Source: Methanosarcinaceae archaeon UBA470
GTDB lineage: Archaea > Halobacteriota > Methanosarcinia > Methanosarcinales > Methanosarcinaceae
Length of the DNA: 13,662 nucleotides
Reading direction: 5' to 3'
Assembly: GCA_002508425.1 (NCBI GenBank)
Contig: DAKU01000039.1
Span: forward strand, 1 to 13,662
Below, piece by piece: positions 1 to 7,205 of the stretch. Position 1 is the stretch's first letter. Each line of letters begins with the position of its first letter. A program made the translations under genes and the position numbers. Below the pieces are notes generated by a model. It did no database searches, had not been told where the DNA came from, and saw only the letters and a program-made list of their open reading frames with translations.

Positions 1-1
1 A

Positions 2-3000
2 GATGTTTTTGGAAATATTTTCAAAGAGACACAGATTTTAAGAGCACCATATACTCTGACGGACATAAAGGCCAGTTGTAATCAGACAGATGATAGCACA
101 GCTGATCTGGTTTTCATAAACTCGCTAACTGCTGACCAAAATATAACTTTGTATATTAATTCTACAATTGCAGGTAACATTAATATTTCAGCATCTTCAG
201 GTGAAGTTATCAGTTCAGAGGACATTGAAGTTAAACCAGCTTCACCATATGGAATAGAATTATGGTACGATGACCAATACACCGTAAACACGACTTCCAC
301 GATCACTTCACGAGTTTATGATGTGTATGATAATCCTGTAGCAAATTCCCTTGTTCTATTTAATGCAACTCCTCCAGTAGCTACTCCATATAACAGTCCT
401 GATGAGTATAATTCCCTTAACCTCAGTAATCCGAACTACATTACAGGGGTTGATGGTATCGCTTTCAGTGTGTTCAGGACCGATAAAAGAGCAGGTGAAA
501 ACACTGTTGCCATCACGGTAGCTAATAGTTCCATAAATGCCAATATCACAATAACAGGCCTTGCAGATGTGATCGATAATCTATTCCTCACATCTTCCCC
601 TACATCTGCTTATGCTAACAATGAAGATACGTACAGGCTTATGGGTCAGGCAGTTGATCAATTCGTAAATCCAATAATTCCAGAAAGTTTACCGATAAAG
701 GAGCATATAGTATTTTACAGTGGCAGTAATTCTATAGTAGTTCCACTGAATCGAGAGGGTAAAGTAAGTACTCTGGTAGGTCCTACTCCTTACATTGAAA
801 GTGTTAATATCAGCGCCATATATAGAGATACCAGTGGTCTGACGAACGTCACAAACTCCACCATCTTGAGTTTTATCTCGGGTAAGAACATAAGTCTTGC
901 TGTATACGCTTCACCTGAAACTTTGCTTGCTCAAGGTCTAAATGGTAATCACGAAAGCACGATCAAAGCAGTTGCCATAGACCAATGGGGTCATACATTA
1001 TCTGGAATCAACCTTACCATCAGCACTACTAATGCTACAGTAGGTTTTTTATCGATGAGCGGTGTGAATGCCACAACCATAAACGTGACTACCAATGACC
1101 TTGGCAGAGTGACTTTACAGTTCTTCTGTACTAATGTTCCAGGGAATACTACTATTGTTGTCACTGCAGGTAATGTGAGTGCAATCACTCCTATCACGGT
1201 AAAAGATGAGCCTTTTCTCAGTACATACATCAATGTGGAACCTGAATCTTTGAAGTCCGGTGATGTAGTGAACGTCACCACAGTAGTATCCCTAGAAGGA
1301 GACTTGCAGATTACGAGACCGGCTGCAAATGCCGTACTTGTATTGGACCGTTCAGGTAGTATGGATCCAGACTACTATGCTGGCACACCTATGGATGTAG
1401 TGCTTGTTCTTGACCGCTCGGGTAGTATGACAAGCGATGGAGTGAGTCCACCCCAGCCAATGACAAATGTAAAGAACGGTGCAAAAGATTTCCTGGACAA
1501 TCTTGTATCCAACTCAAAGGTAGGACTTGTATCCTTTTCAAGTTCTGCTTCTACTGACAGGGTACTGACCCTGATGAACTCCTATGACAATAAGACCAGT
1601 ATTAAAACTGCAATAAGTGCATTGAATCCCACTGGATCAACAGCTATGGGCGATGCTATGGCTGCAGCGAATAATCTTCTGGTAAACGCTAGAACGGATA
1701 CAAAGAAGGTAATAATAGTTCTCACGGACGGTGTGTGTAATGCCGGTTCCGACCAGGAGTGTACTAATGCTATTTCGGTAGCTCAGGCCAACGACATAAA
1801 AGTATATACAATTGGTCTTGGAAACAACCTTGACGAACCACTTCTGCAGAAGATAGCATTTGAAACCGGTGGTCAATACTACAATGCACCCACAAGCGCA
1901 GATCTGGAAGATGTATACAATTCCATAGCCCAGGACATATGCGATTATGATGTCACTGCTATTGAATACGGCACAGAGGGATTCACACCTTATGATCATA
2001 CAGCAGATGGCAGTGTGGCAGAAAGTAGTGTATTCACTGATACATTTGAGGTGAACAGGACTATCAATGATCTGAAAGTTCAGCTCGACTGGACCAATAC
2101 TAAGAACCTCGATCTGGAACTGATAGCTCCTGATGGTACAAAGTATGGTATAGGTAACAATACAAATGGATATTATCCAAATGCTACAAACATACCTTCA
2201 GAATACATATGGATATCTCCACTTTCATACACTTATCCCGATTACGATGCGGATTCAGTGCTTCAGGGTAACTGGACCGTTCGTGTAAAAGGAGCTGGCA
2301 CTGGGACAGAGAATTTCAGAATCAAGACATACATTGACAAAAAAAGTGCTACAAAACTGGCATCTCATTCTTTCATATCAAGCTTTGATGAAAGCAGAGG
2401 TGACAATGCCGGTCTGATACTGTACAGTTTTGACTCGGTGGCGAGCAATACTTCGCAGGTAAGCTATTTGAGAAATGATAGTACCTGGACAGGCTATTTC
2501 ACTGTGGATGAAGACGCTATATATAAATTCTATCTGAATTGGGCGGATAGCAGTGAATTCGGAATATCTCTTTACAAGGGTATTGAATTACTGAATTCCT
2601 CCGATGGTACCACACAAAATTGCAATGTAAGTTCTCCTCTTTATGCTGGTAATACATACCATATAGAAGTGAGCAAATATTCAGGTCCCCAGAACGATAC
2701 AGAATTCAATGTTTCTGTTTCAAGTTCAGACCTTACGAATGTGGTAGCTGCATATTATGACAGCACTACAACTCCTAAATACAGAATATGGAAAGACCAG
2801 CAGTGGTCACCTGAAGTATCAGCAAATACTGTAGGTGGTAAGCCCAATTTCATTGTGACCGCAGCTTCTCCTGCCAAGCCGGAGATCATCATGGGAACAT
2901 TAGACCACGTGAATGACATCAATGTGCAAATATGGAATGGTAGTGCATGGGGACCGGTGAATGAATTCTCTGCCTCTGCAGATTCTGCTTCCAGAAAAGC

Positions 3001-5086
3001 TTTTGATATTGCATATGAACAAATTTCAGGAGATGCCTTGATAGCTTATATGGATATGGGTATTAATGATGGTATCCCCAGATACAGAACATGGAACGGA
3101 GTTTCATGGTCTTCTGCAGGTGCTGCAAATGCTATTATATCAGGTTCCGGGGATGTAGGCTGGGTAAAAATGGCTTCAAACCCATTTTCAGATGAGATCG
3201 TACTCGTAACACTTGACGATGCCCTGGATATGAGAGCTCAGGTGTGGAACGGAGCCAGCTGGGGTAATGCTATATCAATAACTAACAATGCAGAGACTTA
3301 TTATTACCAGTGTTTTGATGTGATCTATGAGCAGCAGACAGGTAATGTATTTGTAGTATGGGCAGATGGGGCCAGTAACACAGTGAAATATCGCATCTGG
3401 AATGGAAGCTCATGGAGCAGTGAAGCTAGTTTATACTCCTACGGTTCCAGTAACGTTTACTGGATAAAAATGGCATCAGATCCAAATTCCAATAATATAA
3501 TCATGGGTATAGAGACTGAAGATTGTGATATCTACGTAACCGCCTGGAATACTACTTCATGGTCTTCACCCCTTCAAATTGAAACATCTGTGTATGATTA
3601 TGGCAGAAGGACTATGGATGTTGCTTTTGAACAGGAAAGCGGCAGAGGTATTGTTGCATGGGGAGATTCAAGCACAGTACCTAAATACAGGACATGGAAC
3701 GGTTCATGGAGTTCCGAAGCTTCTGCATTTGATCTTCAAGGCAGTAGTTATACCAGGTGGGTTCAGCTGACACCTACCCCTATATCTAATGATATATTCC
3801 TCATGACATCAGATGGTGGCAATGATATTAACATACAGAAATGGGATGGTATAGGATGGATTATTCCATCAGAGGTAGAAACAAGTTCATCATATAATTA
3901 TGAGTGTTTTGACCTTGTTTTTACTCCTATGAATAATTCATATGTACAAACTCCCGTCTCATGGACAGAATGGAAAGCCAGTGTTACATCTACCCTTCAA
4001 AATGATTCGATTTCCCATCTGAGAAATGCTATTGACACTATGACTGCTGATGGTCTGACTGCCATAGACGAAGGAATGTATAAGGCTAACGAAGAACTTG
4101 CTCCCGTATATGGAAATTCGACCATGGTCATTATGACAGATGGTCTTGATAATGCGGGTTATCATTCCCTTATGTTGGAGGCACTTGAAGCTAAGGAGAA
4201 AAACACAACTATATACACAATAGGATTTGGAAATAACGAATCTGAAGTGGATTCCGTACTATCTGAAATAGCAGATGTCACCGGAGGAGAATATTACTTT
4301 GCACCAAATTCCAGTGTTCTGGAAAACATATTCAGAGGAATTGCGGAACAGATCACTAATTATTCTGCAGAGGGACCTGTATTGAACATACATATCCCCA
4401 GAAATTATGTAACATCTTCCACGGTTGCTAAAGCTACGTATATCTCAGGCAGCAGTAATGGTACGGTCGGTAACAGAACATCTTTTGTAGTTCCTACCCA
4501 TCCAAAGCTAGGCAATGAAGAACCCGTCATTACTACTCTAAGCGATAGGTCAGTGCTTACTTGGCAACTTCCAAATCTCAGCCCCGGCGAGAAATGGGGA
4601 GTCTGGTATCAGATGGTTGTGCAAGGTGCAGGTTATGTTCCTATCATCATGCCGCAGTCCAACATTACCTATATGGACCTGAACGGCACGAACGTTACGG
4701 TATACCTGCCCGCCGCAGGCAGTGCCAATGTTGGAGGCAATGCAGCTGGAATCGGATCATATTCCCTGGGCAATCTTGAAATGATCACTGATAAGCCCGT
4801 GACCTCTATAGACGAGTCATGTGAACTGACATTATGGGTAAAAGATACTACAGGCAACTACAGCTTTGCTTATGTTATCCTGTATACGAACTTGGGCTAC
4901 TTCGAGAATGGTCAAAATCATATTAACATGACGGTGGTAGGTTCGGAAAAATTGGATTTTTCAAGCGTTACAGCAGGAAATGCCTACATCAGAGCTTATG
5001 CATACAACATCAACAATATTACTGACACCATTGAATGCAATGGAATATTGGTGATAAGGCCAAAGGGAACGATGAGCATAGATTAA
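2..5086 (+). CDS. Giant secreted Ig/VWA/PPC/beta-propeller surface protein, paralogue A (5' truncated by window edge)
   Basis: The reading frame is open from base 2 to the TAA at 5084-5086 (1694 codons). Alignment to the paralogue at 8507 indicates about 159 N-terminal residues are missing, so the first internal ATG (149) is not the start. Order seen: Ig-like domains (to about 1320); two DRSGS motifs (1346-1360, 1412-1426); a complete VWA (about 1391-1950; T codon at 1640, TDG at 1724-1732); a PPC-like beta-sandwich (about 2027-2337); a VWA helix/strand fragment (about 2336-2460); a second PPC-like domain (about 2480-2725); eight W-motif repeats (about 2747-3930); the last part of a VWA (about 3957-4375; T codon at 4058, TDG at 4136-4144); a beta-rich region; and a C-terminal Ig-like domain. 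No membrane helix or sorting tail is visible at the C terminus. Many N-X-S/T sites fit an extracellular glycoprotein. A role in adhesion is inferred from the domains. Confidence 0.93.
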   Translation, partial: DVFGNIFKETQILRAPYTLTDIKASCNQTDDSTADLVFINSLTADQNITLYINSTIAGNINISASSGEVISSEDIEVKPASPYGIELWYDDQYTVNTTSTITSRVYDVYDNPVANSLVLFNATPPVATPYNSPDEYNSLNLSNPNYITGVDGIAFSVFRTDKRAGENTVAITVANSSINANITITGLADVIDNLFLTSSPTSAYANNEDTYRLMGQAVDQFVNPIIPESLPIKEHIVFYSGSNSIVVPLNREGKVSTLVGPTPYIESVNISAIYRDTSGLTNVTNSTILSFISGKNISLAVYASPETLLAQGLNGNHESTIKAVAIDQWGHTLSGINLTISTTNATVGFLSMSGVNATTINVTTNDLGRVTLQFFCTNVPGNTTIVVTAGNVSAITPITVKDEPFLSTYINVEPESLKSGDVVNVTTVVSLEGDLQITRPAANAVLVLDRSGSMDPDYYAGTPMDVVLVLDRSGSMTSDGVSPPQPMTNVKNGAKDFLDNLVSNSKVGLVSFSSSASTDRVLTLMNSYDNKTSIKTAISALNPTGSTAMGDAMAAANNLLVNARTDTKKVIIVLTDGVCNAGSDQECTNAISVAQANDIKVYTIGLGNNLDEPLLQKIAFETGGQYYNAPTSADLEDVYNSIAQDICDYDVTAIEYGTEGFTPYDHTADGSVAESSVFTDTFEVNRTINDLKVQLDWTNTKNLDLELIAPDGTKYGIGNNTNGYYPNATNIPSEYIWISPLSYTYPDYDADSVLQGNWTVRVKGAGTGTENFRIKTYIDKKSATKLASHSFISSFDESRGDNAGLILYSFDSVASNTSQVSYLRNDSTWTGYFTVDEDAIYKFYLNWADSSEFGISLYKGIELLNSSDGTTQNCNVSSPLYAGNTYHIEVSKYSGPQNDTEFNVSVSSSDLTNVVAAYYDSTTTPKYRIWKDQQWSPEVSANTVGGKPNFIVTAASPAKPEIIMGTLDHVNDINVQIWNGSAWGPVNEFSASADSASRKAFDIAYEQISGDALIAYMDMGINDGIPRYRTWNGVSWSSAGAANAIISGSGDVGWVKMASNPFSDEIVLVTLDDALDMRAQVWNGASWGNAISITNNAETYYYQCFDVIYEQQTGNVFVVWADGASNTVKYRIWNGSSWSSEASLYSYGSSNVYWIKMASDPNSNNIIMGIETEDCDIYVTAWNTTSWSSPLQIETSVYDYGRRTMDVAFEQESGRGIVAWGDSSTVPKYRTWNGSWSSEASAFDLQGSSYTRWVQLTPTPISNDIFLMTSDGGNDINIQKWDGIGWIIPSEVETSSSYNYECFDLVFTPMNNSYVQTPVSWTEWKASVTSTLQNDSISHLRNAIDTMTADGLTAIDEGMYKANEELAPVYGNSTMVIMTDGLDNAGYHSLMLEALEAKEKNTTIYTIGFGNNESEVDSVLSEIADVTGGEYYFAPNSSVLENIFRGIAEQITNYSAEGPVLNIHIPRNYVTSSTVAKATYISGSSNGTVGNRTSFVVPTHPKLGNEEPVITTLSDRSVLTWQLPNLSPGEKWGVWYQMVVQGAGYVPIIMPQSNITYMDLNGTNVTVYLPAAGSANVGGNAAGIGSYSLGNLEMITDKPVTSIDESCELTLWVKDTTGNYSFAYVILYTNLGYFENGQNHINMTVVGSEKLDFSSVTAGNAYIRAYAYNINNITDTIECNGILVIRPKGTMSID
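1346..1426 (+). other. Doubled VWA metal-site motif, paralogue A
   Basis: Two DRSGS (DxSxS) motifs at 1346-1360 and 1412-1426, separated by SMDPDYYAG-type linker residues and a repeated VLVLD strand. The second belongs to the contiguous VWA that follows. The first has no adjacent VWA body and is best paired with the T and TDG motifs at 4058 and 4136. Confidence 0.75.
2747..3930 (+). repeat. Eight-unit W-motif protein repeat (predicted beta-propeller), paralogue A
   Basis: A motif of the form (R/Q)-x-W-(N/D)-G-x-x-W recurs eight times, with first codons at 2783, 2927, 3086, 3239, 3392, 3539, 3689 and 3836, a spacing of 48-53 residues. Odd units carry Y-R-x-W and even units carry D-(I/M)-x-x-Q-x-W, so the array reads as four two-unit blocks. 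Unit size and count suit an eight-bladed beta-propeller. The FDLVF strand after the last unit matches the FD(I/V)xYEQ strand that precedes units 3, 5 and 7 but is missing before unit 1, as in circular (velcro) closure. The fold is inferred. Confidence 0.75.
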
Positions 5087-5091
5087 AGTGA

Positions 5092-5823
5092 TCATGTGAT
5101 CGATACGTCGACCACATGGTTACCAATAAAAAGCATGGTATTATCCCTGCTGGCAAATACAGTTGAAGAGTTGGAACTTATTATATGAAAACCATTCTCT
5201 TCAAGGTATTTTGCCCATTGCTTGGCATATATACTATTGATTTGAACAATGACATTCACTGGATCATCGGGTGTTATAAGACTGCTGTTATTGTGCTTCA
5301 TAGTTATACTTGCTATGCCGCTTCCGGCAGTGGAATAATGACCATTGATGCTTACAACACCTATTGTCGTAGTGTTGATATTATTCACTCTGCCTGTGTA
5401 TACAGGAGGCTGGGATACCATCAGTACCTCTGAAGGTGAGTTCTGTTTCCATACCCCTCCATTCTCATAGGCCAGGAGTTTTTCGTCCTTTGAGAATTCT
5501 ATTTTATCTGTATCATAAGAAAAACTGTTATTATCATAACTGATTAATATTGAAGAATCATTATCTATGGATATAGTTGATGAGTGTAATTTGATCTTCA
5601 TTACCTTTACAGGTGCTTGGTCAAATGCAACCCTTTTCATGTGACTTTGCAGTACAATAAAGCTCTGTTCAGCATTCTCAAATACACTGGCTTCTATATT
5701 TTTCTGAAGTACAGGGTAACCCATGGTGTATATGAAGCTCATGGATAATATCACAATGGAGAACATTAAGATGTAACCCACTGTCTCTGAAACGGCAGAA
5801 TCTTTCCTATTTTCTTGAGTCAT
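5092..5823 (-). CDS. Pilin-like protein with class III signal peptide (resembles the DUF7289 type)
   Basis: A 243-residue protein and the last gene of the minus-strand operon. The N terminus reads MTQENRKDSA followed by VSETVGYILMFS and a hydrophobic stretch to about residue 35, the layout of an archaeal type IV pilin-like precursor (charged n-region, cleavage after A, then a helix that serves as both membrane anchor and assembly core). The rest is beta-rich with N-X-S/T sites, as expected for an extracellular head. I chose the ATG at 5823 over the upstream in-frame ATG at 5865: it is preceded by AGGAT, places the prepilin motif at the usual distance, and gives a short 17-base overlap with the previous gene. 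The N terminus resembles haloarchaeal DUF7289 proteins, a family assignment made from memory. Its stop lies 5 bases from the stop of the convergent giant gene. Confidence 0.85.
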   Translation of the reverse strand: MTQENRKDSAVSETVGYILMFSIVILSMSFIYTMGYPVLQKNIEASVFENAEQSFIVLQSHMKRVAFDQAPVKVMKIKLHSSTISIDNDSSILISYDNNSFSYDTDKIEFSKDEKLLAYENGGVWKQNSPSEVLMVSQPPVYTGRVNNINTTTIGVVSINGHYSTAGSGIASITMKHNNSSLITPDDPVNVIVQINSIYAKQWAKYLEENGFHIISSNSSTVFASRDNTMLFIGNHVVDVSIT

Positions 5824-6244
5824 ATCTGATCCTGTGATGTGTGGAACTGCTTGAAACGGTACCATTGATATTGATTGCAGTCGCTATTCCGCTTATCGTT
5901 ACACTGGTTTTCTTTCCAGATGCTGATTCAAGTTCAAATATCTGGTCTATCATGGCAGAATTGGCATTTATTATGTATGGTTCACCACCAACTTCAGCCG
6001 GTATCATGTACTCGGATTCTATGGCACCATTTTCCGGAATTATAAGGTACATATCTGTCACAAGTGTGCTCATCATGTTACCTATATCATTGAAGCCGTT
6101 CTCTATAACTACTTCTTTTGGGCCATTTAACATATTTGCAAAGTTCATTTGAAGCAGGATGAAAAGAGCAATGAACATTAGTGAAAAGATAATATATTCC
6201 AATGTCACTGAGACAGCATGTTCATCTTTTATAATATGCTTCAT
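5807..6244 (-). CDS. Small pilin-like protein with class III signal peptide (resembles the DUF7266 type)
   Basis: A 145-residue protein, fourth in the minus-strand operon. It begins MKHIIKDEHA, then VSVTLEYIIFSLMFIALF, so a basic/acidic leader of about 10 residues is followed by a helix of about 22 hydrophobic residues. Processing after A10 by a prepilin peptidase is plausible. The remaining 110 residues have one motif-like patch (LIIPENGAIESEYMIP) and otherwise look like a small beta-rich ectodomain ending in a basic tail. The start codon overlaps the previous stop by four bases (ATGA), implying translational coupling. A function as a minor pilin or pseudopilin is inferred from the N terminus and the company it keeps. 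The family link to haloarchaeal DUF7266-like proteins is tentative. Confidence 0.83.
   Translation of the reverse strand: MKHIIKDEHAVSVTLEYIIFSLMFIALFILLQMNFANMLNGPKEVVIENGFNDIGNMMSTLVTDMYLIIPENGAIESEYMIPAEVGGEPYIINANSAMIDQIFELESASGKKTSVTISGIATAININGTVSSSSTHHRIRYDSRK
5829..5833 (-). promoter_or_regulatory. Ribosome binding site deciding the start of the fifth pilin-like gene
   Basis: AGGAT on the minus strand lies five bases before the ATG at 5823. The upstream ATG at 5865 has nothing comparable, so the shorter protein is favoured. Confidence 0.5.
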
Positions 6245-6705
6245 GTTCCCATCTCGATGATTTCAGGCCGGGAAACATAATAGGTCATGCCATCGTTATA
6301 TGATATGTTCACCCAAACAGTGCTTTCAGCTGAATAATTCATTGCAGTAGCTGTGAGGTTCATTTCGCTGAGTGAGATGTGGACTTCATCTCCATGGATT
6401 GTATAGATTGTTTTCATTTGTTGTTCATACTGGTTGAAAAGTGAACGATAATTATCTTCTATACTCTGGTTATTGCTCTGATTGAGGCGAAGAGCAAGTT
6501 CTGCTATGGAAACACTGCTTTCCCTGGTCTGTGATGTAATGTCTCGTATCTCGTGCTTGGGAAACTCCAGGGCTGCATTTGATGAATAATAGCCTGTAAT
6601 CATTGCTTGGTTCACAAGTATGGCAAGAGCTATCAGCGATAGGCAAATGGCAAATCCTGAAAGGATTATGATCTGTCCCGATGTGTTTTCTTTTAAATCT
6701 GCCAT
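6241..6705 (-). CDS. Small pilin-like protein with class III signal peptide (resembles the DUF7261 type)
   Basis: A 154-residue protein, third in the operon. MADLKENTSG is followed by QIIILSGFAICLSLIALAIL, that is a G/Q junction typical of euryarchaeal prepilin cleavage and then a long hydrophobic helix. The middle (about residues 45-95) is rich in charged residues and glutamine and is probably helical, including a QSNNQSIEDNYRSLFNQYEQ stretch. The last 55 residues look beta-rich (HISLSEMNLTATAMNYS, STVWVNISYNDGMTYYVSRP). The start at 6705 is supported by a GTGAGG ribosome binding site eight bases upstream and a 13-base overlap with the preceding gene. It resembles the haloarchaeal DUF7261 type, which I recall occurring in pilin-like clusters. 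Its exact role is unknown. Confidence 0.84.
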   Translation of the reverse strand: MADLKENTSGQIIILSGFAICLSLIALAILVNQAMITGYYSSNAALEFPKHEIRDITSQTRESSVSIAELALRLNQSNNQSIEDNYRSLFNQYEQQMKTIYTIHGDEVHISLSEMNLTATAMNYSAESTVWVNISYNDGMTYYVSRPEIIEMGT

Positions 6706-7205
6706 AATGTAAGCCTCACTTCTACCACTTTAATTTCATCTGATGCTATGATCCATGCTCCATGAGCTGCATCGACAGAGAGATTTGTGAGCATGACAGT
6801 TCTGGATGCAATTACTGAATCCTCGGTGGGATCACCATTGACAATAACATTTTTAGTTACAAGAGCTTCATTTTGAACATAAGTTAAATCCACATTGTAT
6901 AGGTAGCCTGGTAGGAGTAGGAAAAGTTGTTTGTCCAGAGAAGGAAGCCCGTTATTTTGTATGTTTGATTCATTCATATCCCACCCAGCAACGCATTCAG
7001 TGAGATTGGTACTTGTTACTGAAGAGGGTGCTGTGTCCAATAAAGTAAGAGCATCATATGCCATCTGCTCAAGTTGTACATCCAGCATCATTTCATGCTG
7101 AGGTGTTATGACCGTAGCGCTCTGTGTAATGATCACAAGGGTCATTGTAATAAGTATGGCTGCAGCAACTCCTTCAAGGGTATGGAGTTGAGCTTTATCG
7201 TCCAT
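6693..7205 (-). CDS. Pilin-like protein with class III signal peptide (resembles the DUF7288 type)
   Basis: A 170-residue protein, second in the operon. The N terminus MDDKAQLHTLEGVAAAILIT matches the (R/K)(A/G)-Q-x-H-T-L-E pattern I associate with DUF7288 proteins, with predicted cleavage between A5 and Q6, followed by about 20 hydrophobic residues. The ectodomain contains one cysteine (TECVAGWD) and a conserved-looking patch LPSLDKQLFLLLPGYLYNVDL. The ATG at 7205 is chosen over the in-frame GTG at 7211 because a GAGGTG ribosome binding site (7211-7216) lies five bases upstream of it and it overlaps the previous stop as TAATG, a classic coupled junction. Probably a minor pilin or pseudopilin subunit, by inference. 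Confidence 0.86.
   Translation of the reverse strand: MDDKAQLHTLEGVAAAILITMTLVIITQSATVITPQHEMMLDVQLEQMAYDALTLLDTAPSSVTSTNLTECVAGWDMNESNIQNNGLPSLDKQLFLLLPGYLYNVDLTYVQNEALVTKNVIVNGDPTEDSVIASRTVMLTNLSVDAAHGAWIIASDEIKVVEVRLTLWQI
6714..6719 (-). promoter_or_regulatory. Ribosome binding site of the third pilin-like gene
   Basis: GTGAGG on the minus strand lies eight bases before the ATG at 6705, inside the 3' end of the preceding gene. Confidence 0.6.

Larger units (their letters stand above)
2..4375 (+). repeat. Copy 1 of a long direct paralogous repeat
   Basis: From base 2 this stretch aligns with the copy starting at 8984. Some segments are closely similar at DNA level, for example around 155-235 versus 9127-9215 and 375-475 versus 9355-9460; others, such as the propeller, have diverged more. 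The copies have the same orientation and flank the inverted pilin operon. Confidence 0.8.

Noticed and set aside
1346..1426. Doubled DRSGS as a simple slippage duplication of no consequence
   Set aside because: Both copies keep all metal-site residues and the same spacing in two diverged paralogues, and a second T and TDG set exists downstream that lacks any other DxSxS partner.
1637..1999. Antisense 120-codon ORF within the inner VWA region of paralogue A
   Set aside because: It lies wholly inside a strongly supported coding frame, has no ribosome binding site or recognisable domain, and its composition is that of a shadow frame.
149..5086. ATG at 149 as the real start of paralogue A
   Set aside because: The frame is open to base 2 and the residues before 149 align with residues from 160 onward of paralogue B, so the gene begins outside the window.
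5089..5100. GATCA-TG-TGATC palindrome at the convergent junction as a terminator hairpin
   Set aside because: Five-base arms with a two-base loop are too weak, and archaeal termination relies mainly on T-rich tracts, which are absent here.
5841..6152. Plus-strand 103-codon ORF opposite the pilin-like operon
   Set aside because: Overlaps two well-supported minus-strand genes. Its hydrophobic look comes from the complement of codons in their ectodomain and signal helix.
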